Part shown: piece after piece, positions 59,186 to 64,000 of the stretch
Layout of the letters: every line of letters starts with the position of its first letter
Position numbering within the stretch: the stretch's first letter is position 1
Source: an uncultured Spirochaetaceae bacterium
GTDB lineage: Bacteria > Spirochaetota > Spirochaetia > Sphaerochaetales > Sphaerochaetaceae
DNA length: 64,000 bases
Direction: 5' to 3'
Assembly: GCA_944389085.1 (NCBI GenBank)
Contig: CALXLB010000059.1
Span: forward strand, 1 to 64,000
Made by a program: the position numbers and the translations under genes
Notes under the pieces: model-generated
The model's database searches: none
The model's input: only the letters and a program-made list of their open reading frames with translations
Told to the model about the DNA's origin: nothing

Positions 59186-60244
59186 TTAATATATAATACC
59201 AGATGCAACTACGACATCACCATCATAGACAACAGCACTCTGTCCTGGAGCTGCACCTCTCACAAAATCAGAGAAAGCAACGGAAAAACCATCAGTATTT
59301 CTTTCTACATGGGCAGCAGCAGGTTGCGCCATGCTGCGGATTTTCACACTGTAAGTCTTTTCCGGATCAAAATCCTCGCAGGCCCCGAATACAACATCTC
59401 TGGCAGAAATCTTTTTATTATGTGTACTCATCTCCGTTCCTACAATCACTCTATTCTCTGCAGGATCCAGAGAAAGCACGTATAATGGTTCACTATAAGC
59501 GATCCCCAGACCTTTACGCTGTCCTATCGTGTAATGCCAGAAACCTTTGTGATGGCCAAGTACCCTGCCATCCTCCATTACAATCTCTCCTTCCCAATCC
59601 TCAGCCTCAAGCAAGTCTGAATAATCACCACCATAGAAATCCTGACTCTCACGCTCTCCTTTCTCGTGGAACCCCATTGCTTCATCGATTTCCCTTATCT
59701 CGCTTTTCAGATACCCGCCCAATGGGAACAGCACTGAAGAAAGCTGTGCCTGAGAAAGGCGGGAAAGAAAGTAACTCTGGTCCTTCTTCCCGTCCTTTGC
59801 TTTCATCACGGCGTATCTACCATTTTCCAGTTTCATGACTCTGGCATAATGTCCTGTCGCGAAATAATCGAAGTCAAGGATTGAATGGGCATAATCGACC
59901 ATGGCACCGAATTTCACTTTCTGATTGCACCAGATACAAGGATTAGGAGTGTGGCCAGACATATATTCATTGCGGAAATTCTCCAGCACAGCACTTTCAA
60001 ACAAATCAGAACAATCAACGATATGATGCTCGATACCGATTATCTCTGATACTTCCTTTATCTTCTCCAGATCTTTGGATTTATCAGGACTATAACAGCT
60101 TCCAGGAGAGGCAGGTACCGGATATGGCGAATCGCTTTTCCAGATAAGCATCGTAATACCGCAGACATCATACCCTTCCTTTTTCAGAAGATAAGCAGCA
60201 ACAGAGGAATCTATACCTCCAGACATTCCGACAAGAACTTTCAC
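59186..60244 (-). CDS. mnmA: tRNA-specific 2-thiouridylase MnmA
   Basis: 352 aa. PP-loop GMSGGIDSS at the N-terminus, ATGHYARV, and TPNPCIWCN carrying the active-site cysteine region as CxxC. It makes s2U34 in Lys, Glu and Gln tRNAs. Where E. coli has a second catalytic Cys (GICFIG type), this protein reads ESQDFYGG, with no cysteine. That agrees with variants proposed to use an Fe–S-linked mechanism. Confidence 0.9.
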   Translation of the reverse strand: MKVLVGMSGGIDSSVAAYLLKKEGYDVCGITMLIWKSDSPYPVPASPGSCYSPDKSKDLEKIKEVSEIIGIEHHIVDCSDLFESAVLENFRNEYMSGHTPNPCIWCNQKVKFGAMVDYAHSILDFDYFATGHYARVMKLENGRYAVMKAKDGKKDQSYFLSRLSQAQLSSVLFPLGGYLKSEIREIDEAMGFHEKGERESQDFYGGDYSDLLEAEDWEGEIVMEDGRVLGHHKGFWHYTIGQRKGLGIAYSEPLYVLSLDPAENRVIVGTEMSTHNKKISARDVVFGACEDFDPEKTYSVKIRSMAQPAAAHVERNTDGFSVAFSDFVRGAAPGQSAVVYDGDVVVASGIIY

Positions 60245-60305
60245 AAAGCGATACTAGCACACAAAAGCGGAAAAAACAAAAAACAGTAAATTCTTTTCCA
60301 AAGTG

Positions 60306-60335
60306 GTTAGCAAAGGCTAACTAATATGTTATAAT
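60306..60335 (+). promoter_or_regulatory. Promoter with overlapping metal-regulator-type operator
   Basis: GTTAGC-AAAG-GCTAAC (60306–60321), a perfect inverted repeat, overlaps a -35 like TTAGCA (60307–60312). A perfect -10 TATAAT lies at 60330–60335, 17 bp downstream. A repressor bound here would block transcription of the DUF3793–flavodoxin operon. Confidence 0.7.
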
Positions 60336-60341
60336 CCCTCT

Positions 60342-60438
60342 GGAGACGGCAGAGCCGGGCACCTCAGTCCTTCTCTCAGCTCGGCTCTGATTCTCTCTTC
60401 CGCTACTCATGGTTAGCGGAAGCTAACTAAGGTGATTT
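60342..60438 (+). promoter_or_regulatory. Structured leader with second operator
   Basis: The ~97-nt leader holds an 11-bp hairpin (60350–60360 with 60379–60389, one G-U) and a 9-bp hairpin CTTCCGCTA/TAGCGGAAG (60397–60405 with 60414–60422). The latter overlaps a second GTTAGC-N4-GCTAAC repeat (60412–60427), so the two structures exclude each other. AAGGTG follows at 60429. Confidence 0.55.
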
Positions 60439-60975
60439 ATGGATATAGAAACACTGCTTGTATTGCATGCCTCCCCAACGCTGGCCAACATGAAAGCGTC
60501 ATCGCTTATCTGTCTCAAAGGACTGACAGAAGAAAACACAGCAATAAAGGAAGGCTTGGGGAAAAAGGGCTTAAGCTTTCATATCTTCACAAACCGGAAA
60601 GGCTGCAAGCTGCTCTTTGTCTATCGAGAGAAGAAACTGAAAGAGACACTGTCATCCCCCACCGCAATGAGAATACTGGAGGAAAATGGATATGACACTT
60701 CTTCTCTTCCTCTCATGCTGGACCGGCTGGAACAAAGATTTCTTACAGAAGACTGTCCGCATGAGGTTGGCTTATTTCTGGATTATCCTCCCAGAGATGT
60801 CTGCCTTTTCATCAAAAACAAAGGCCGGAATGCTATCTCGTCGGGTCTATGGAAGATCTACTCGGATAAGGATGAGGCTGAAAGGATATCTGCAAAATGG
60901 ACAAAGTGCAGAAAGAAATACATCGAATGCTTTCAAAATGGAGCGGAATTATCAAGGCTGTGCGTCACAGCCTAA
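60439..60975 (+). CDS. DUF3793 protein
   Basis: 178 aa. Matches the DUF3793 family by the block HEVGLFLDYPPRDVCLFIKNKG and its cysteine-containing C-terminus. These proteins are often beside iron-transport or flavodoxin genes; function unknown. It starts just after AAGGTG. The 10-bp gap to the flavodoxin gene and shared operators support one operon. Confidence 0.8.
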   Translation: MDIETLLVLHASPTLANMKASSLICLKGLTEENTAIKEGLGKKGLSFHIFTNRKGCKLLFVYREKKLKETLSSPTAMRILEENGYDTSSLPLMLDRLEQRFLTEDCPHEVGLFLDYPPRDVCLFIKNKGRNAISSGLWKIYSDKDEAERISAKWTKCRKKYIECFQNGAELSRLCVTA

Positions 60976-60985
60976 GGAGGAATAT

Positions 60986-61405
60986 ATGAAAATAGCAATG
61001 GTCTGGTATTCCGGTACCGGAAACACAGAAGCAATGGCCGATGTCATTGCTGATGAACTCGGCGGAAAAGCTGAAGTTGAAACCATCGATCCATCAGCAT
61101 TCGGACCTGATGACATGAATTCATTCGACGCGTTTGCTTTCGGCTGCCCTGCGATGGGAGCAGAAGTTCTTGAAGAAGATATTTTCGAACCGATGTTCGC
61201 CTCAATCGAGAATAGTCTTTCTGGCAAGAAAATCATTCTGTTCGGCTCATATGGATGGGGAGATGGAGAGTGGATGCGGAACTGGGAGGACAGGTGCAGG
61301 GCAAATGGAGCCATACTCATGGCAGATCCTGTAATCGCAAATGAAGCCCCAGATGATGAGGCCAGAGAAAGGCTGAAGGAGGCTGCCAGAGATCTTATAA
61401 AATAA
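60986..61405 (+). CDS. Flavodoxin
   Basis: 139 aa behind AAGGAGG. Phosphate-binding loop YSGTGNTEAMA, FGCPAMGAEVLE around the flavin, and LFGSYGWGDGEWM near the C-terminal half: a short-chain flavodoxin. It would replace ferredoxin as electron carrier when iron is scarce, in line with the operators upstream. Confidence 0.92.
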   Translation: MKIAMVWYSGTGNTEAMADVIADELGGKAEVETIDPSAFGPDDMNSFDAFAFGCPAMGAEVLEEDIFEPMFASIENSLSGKKIILFGSYGWGDGEWMRNWEDRCRANGAILMADPVIANEAPDDEARERLKEAARDLIK

Positions 61406-61428
61406 GTAATACAACGCTCCTGAATTCA

Positions 61429-61450
61429 GACCGGCTTGCAATAGCCGGTC
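61429..61450. terminator. Bidirectional terminator between flavodoxin and kinase genes
   Basis: GACCGGCT/AGCCGGTC, an 8-bp perfect stem with a 6-nt loop, lies between the convergent genes and touches the kinase stop codon. The T-tracts are short. Confidence 0.6.
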
Positions 61451-62783
61451 ATTCCTGTCTCAGAGGGATTTCCACCGTGAAAACACTTCCCTCTCCTTCA
61501 ATGCTATCCACTTTGATTCTTCCTTTATGAAGAGCAACAAGTTCCTTAGCTATTGGAAGACCAAGGCCTGCACCGGCCTCATCTCCTGTTCTAGATGAAT
61601 CCACCTGATAGAATCTGTCCCAGATTCTGCCGATATCAGAGGCACTGATACCGATTCCGTTATCCTCAACAGCAAATTCAGCATTCTCACCATTGCAACT
61701 GATACGAAGAACGACCATTCCTCCATCACGACCATAATTGACCGCATTAGCTATTAAATTGATCATGATACGGGTTATCATTCCCTGATCAGCCTGAACG
61801 ATAACGCCTGGTTCAGCTTTAAGGTAAAGTTTTATATCTTTTCCAGCAGCCTTCTCCTCGAATGTCTGCAGCACCATCTCTCCCAGTTCAGAGAGATTGA
61901 AATCCTCGAATTCAGGAGTGAGCGTACCTTTATCAGAACGGGCAAGAGACAGCAGTTCTGAAACCAGGCGTGACATCTTCCCCGCCTGCCTTGAAATTAC
62001 GCAAAGAGCCTCTGAAACCTTTTCTTCTTCTGCAGTATGGCTTGAAGCGTAATCGGCTTCAGCAAGGATTACGGAAATCGGAGTACGAAGCTCATGCGAA
62101 GCATCCGATGTGAACTGCTGTTCTTTGACAAAAGCATTCTCAATACAATCGAGCATTCTGTCAAAATCTGAAGCCATCTGATGTATCTCATCATCGCCAT
62201 CCCCTAGTGCAATACGTTTAGACAGATTATCAGATCCTGCAATCTGCTCAGCTGTTGCAACAATGGTTTCTGCCGGCTTTAGAGAACGTCTGACAATATA
62301 ATATCCACCCAGTGCAGCCAGAATCACCATCAGAGGGAGAGCAATCAGCATGAAAGCCCCTATTGATGAAGAAAACAATGCCGCATCGTACGCTCTGACA
62401 GTCCCTCGTATGAAGTAATCCTCATCTATAGAGAAATCAAGGATGAACCAAGTCCCCTCAAGCCAATCAACCTCCCTGATGCTGTCTCCAGAGAAAATCT
62501 CCTCTGGCATCTCGGAGGGATAACGTCCTCTAACCAATGTATTTCCCTGCCAGATGGAAAGATAAATTCCATCATCAATATAATCAATATCATCATCAAC
62601 TATAATCCTGCCGTCTCTTGTCCAGATATCTTCCGAGGCATCGTAAACAGCTTCTTCCAGCTCAGAAATCGTCTCATGCCGGATCATCGCGCCCCCTGCA
62701 CTGAGCAAAACAACAAAAGCAATTACAACAAGAACAGCCATCCAGATGGTATACCAGATAACAATACGCTGCTTTATGGTCAC
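61449..62783 (-). CDS. Sensor histidine kinase
   Basis: 444 aa. Two transmembrane helices (about 10–32 and 142–165) enclose an acidic extracytoplasmic domain of about 110 residues. A HAMP-like segment follows, then HisKA with the phospho-acceptor His in SDASHELRTP and a HATPase with NLIANAVNYG, DNGIGIS and GAGLGLPIAK. It is the partner of the response regulator upstream, whose stop it overlaps by 4 bp. The sensor domain is very Asp/Glu/Ile-rich, compatible with cation or envelope sensing (inference). Confidence 0.92.
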   Translation of the reverse strand: MTIKQRIVIWYTIWMAVLVVIAFVVLLSAGGAMIRHETISELEEAVYDASEDIWTRDGRIIVDDDIDYIDDGIYLSIWQGNTLVRGRYPSEMPEEIFSGDSIREVDWLEGTWFILDFSIDEDYFIRGTVRAYDAALFSSSIGAFMLIALPLMVILAALGGYYIVRRSLKPAETIVATAEQIAGSDNLSKRIALGDGDDEIHQMASDFDRMLDCIENAFVKEQQFTSDASHELRTPISVILAEADYASSHTAEEEKVSEALCVISRQAGKMSRLVSELLSLARSDKGTLTPEFEDFNLSELGEMVLQTFEEKAAGKDIKLYLKAEPGVIVQADQGMITRIMINLIANAVNYGRDGGMVVLRISCNGENAEFAVEDNGIGISASDIGRIWDRFYQVDSSRTGDEAGAGLGLPIAKELVALHKGRIKVDSIEGEGSVFTVEIPLRQE

Positions 62784-63457
62784 ACATTCCTCCTGCCAAT
62801 CAAATAGCCAGAACCACGGATGGTATGTATCAGCTTCTCATCAAAACCATCATCAATCTTCTTCCTCAGATACCGGATATACACATCAATGACATTGGAT
62901 TCACCATCATAGTCCCACGACCAGGCATGCTCTCTGATGCTTTCTCTGCTGAGAACAATATCCGCATTACGCATGAGATACTCAAGAATCGTGAACTCTC
63001 TGGAACTGAGCTCTATGTTCTTTCCAGCCCTTGAGGCTTTATGCGAAGCCACATCAAGCGTCAAGTCACTCACCTGCAAAACAGATGAGCGAAGCCCTGG
63101 CGTCCGGCGGACAAGAACACGCATACGGGCAAGAAGTTCCTGAAACGAAAACGGTTTGACGAGATAATCATCAGCCCCTCCGTCAAGCCCTCTTACCCGG
63201 TCAGAGACAGCATCGCGTGCAGTAAGGAAGAGAACAGGTGAAGAACCGCCTTCCTCTCTGTATTTCCTCAGGACCTCAAATCCATCAAGACCAGGCATCA
63301 TGACATCAAGAAGAACCACATCATAATCCGTTGTTCTCATGTATTCCAACGCACTGCGACCATCATATACAGAATCAGTAGCATAATCCTCATCTGCCAA
63401 TCGCTTGGCAATAACAGCATTCAGTTCCTTTTCATCTTCAGCAATCAGAACTCTCAT
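62780..63457 (-). CDS. OmpR-family response regulator
   Basis: 225 aa from the ATG of MRVLIAEDEKELNAVI. The receiver has the phospho-Asp in VVLLDVMMPGLDGF and the Lys in YLVKPF. The winged-helix output domain follows (SSREFTILEYLMRNAD ... VDVYIRYLRKKID ... TIRGSGYLI). It forms a two-gene operon with the kinase. Confidence 0.94.
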   Translation of the reverse strand: MRVLIAEDEKELNAVIAKRLADEDYATDSVYDGRSALEYMRTTDYDVVLLDVMMPGLDGFEVLRKYREEGGSSPVLFLTARDAVSDRVRGLDGGADDYLVKPFSFQELLARMRVLVRRTPGLRSSVLQVSDLTLDVASHKASRAGKNIELSSREFTILEYLMRNADIVLSRESIREHAWSWDYDGESNVIDVYIRYLRKKIDDGFDEKLIHTIRGSGYLIGRRNV

Positions 63458-63506
63458 ATATCCTATTATTATTAGAAAAACATTAGAGCTATACAATTCT
63501 TTCCAA

Positions 63507-63512
63507 TATAAT
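63507..63512 (+). promoter_or_regulatory. -10 box directly before the PARG-like gene
   Basis: TATAAT lies 6 bp before the ATG at 63519, which would make the message leaderless. No convincing -35 was found at the normal distance. Confidence 0.35.
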
Positions 63513-63518
63513 CGAGCT

Positions 63519-64000
63519 ATGAACACATTCGCATTAAACCGCAATGAACTAAGAGCTTCTAACATACATGTTTTCAGAGATACTATGGAGAAAATAAAGA
63601 CAACACCATATCTCTGGCAAAGAGTCGAAGAGAACAGGGAAAACACAGTTTTCTTTCCCGTGGGTATGCCGATAGAACTTCCGCAGCCGCACATTCATGA
63701 ACAGCCAAGCGTCATTGTATCAGGAAAAAGAACAGCAGAAGCGGCCTCCGGATATTCTGGCAAGCATATTGCTCTTCTCAATTTCGCCTCTGCTTGGAAT
63801 CCTGGAGGCGGCGTTGTTTCCGGCAGCAGTGCACAGGAGGAAAGCCTCTGCAGAATCTCAACGCTCTACCTGGCCCTGCAGGGAAACCCAGCTTCCGCTC
63901 CATTCTATGACTATCATCATTCCATTGAGTCATATGACTATTCAGATGCGGCACTCCTCACACCAGATGTCCTGTTCTTCAAAAGCGATGAGACCATTCC
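63519..64000 (+). CDS. PARG-like macrodomain protein (TIGR02452 family), partial
   Basis: Open to the window end (160 codons seen). The sequence reads MNTFALNRNELRASNIHVFRDT... with NFASAWNPGGGVVSGSSAQEESLCR, the GGG...QEE signature of bacterial poly(ADP-ribose) glycohydrolase-type macrodomains. Homologues remove ADP-ribose modifications. It is divergent from the response regulator. Confidence 0.85.
   Translation, partial: MNTFALNRNELRASNIHVFRDTMEKIKTTPYLWQRVEENRENTVFFPVGMPIELPQPHIHEQPSVIVSGKRTAEAASGYSGKHIALLNFASAWNPGGGVVSGSSAQEESLCRISTLYLALQGNPASAPFYDYHHSIESYDYSDAALLTPDVLFFKSDETI

Noticed and set aside
59203-59838. 211-codon frame antisense to mnmA
   Set aside because: His/Gln/Arg/Ser-rich shadow of a conserved gene.

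Overview
The window looks like a chromosome piece from a bacterium with an outer membrane. A patatin–barrel fusion, a cardiolipin synthase, a short DksA-type zinc-finger protein and an OmpR-type two-component pair all fit that. The gene repertoire (QueH, MnmA with a CxxC motif, DbpA-type RNA-binding domains, DUF362 ferredoxin, DUF3793–flavodoxin) resembles Sphaerochaeta/Treponema-like Spirochaetota. This assignment is by protein flavour only, not by a search.

Layout. 1–21.3 kb is host sequence: a leftward tRNA cluster (Leu-Lys-Arg-His) with its own promoter, then housekeeping genes for lipid metabolism, RNA modification, RNA helicase activity, coiled-coil and TPR proteins, AI-2E-type transport, TrmJ, a GDPD phosphodiesterase and a DUF362 ferredoxin. 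21.4–58.3 kb is one apparently complete ~37 kb siphovirus-type prophage. 58.3–64 kb is host again: nagB, mnmA, an apparently metal-regulated DUF3793–flavodoxin operon, a histidine kinase/response regulator pair, and the start of a PARG-type macrodomain gene cut by the window end.

The prophage sits in the 3' end of nagB. A 26-bp core (one mismatch) occurs at 21393–21418 and 58298–58323. The phage carries a replacement nagB tail, so nagB is intact on the right, and the original last codons lie stranded 37 kb away on the left. The right-hand lysogeny block (CI repressor, an unknown membrane protein, two tandem membrane micropeptides, an RHH protein, integrase) reads rightward. Everything else reads leftward from a Cro-like gene: excision/early genes, a recombination-replication set (Sak4-like ATPase, DUF669 protein, PD-(D/E)XK nuclease, helicase, TOPRIM primase-helicase, VRR-NUC), HNH genes, terminase, portal–MuF fusion, protease, HK97 capsid, connectors, tail tube, tail chaperones with a canonical -1 slippery site, tape measure, tail tip, fibres and a holin-type block.

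The most interesting point is at the distal end of the tail operon. Three paralogous tail-collar/receptor-binding genes lie in a row. One has a continuous reading frame. The other two each carry a run of nine G residues between a conserved N-terminal segment and the collar domain, and in both the count leaves the two parts out of frame; eight or eleven G would join them. This looks like a two-switch phase-variation system for phage host range, in which both switches are OFF in this sequence.
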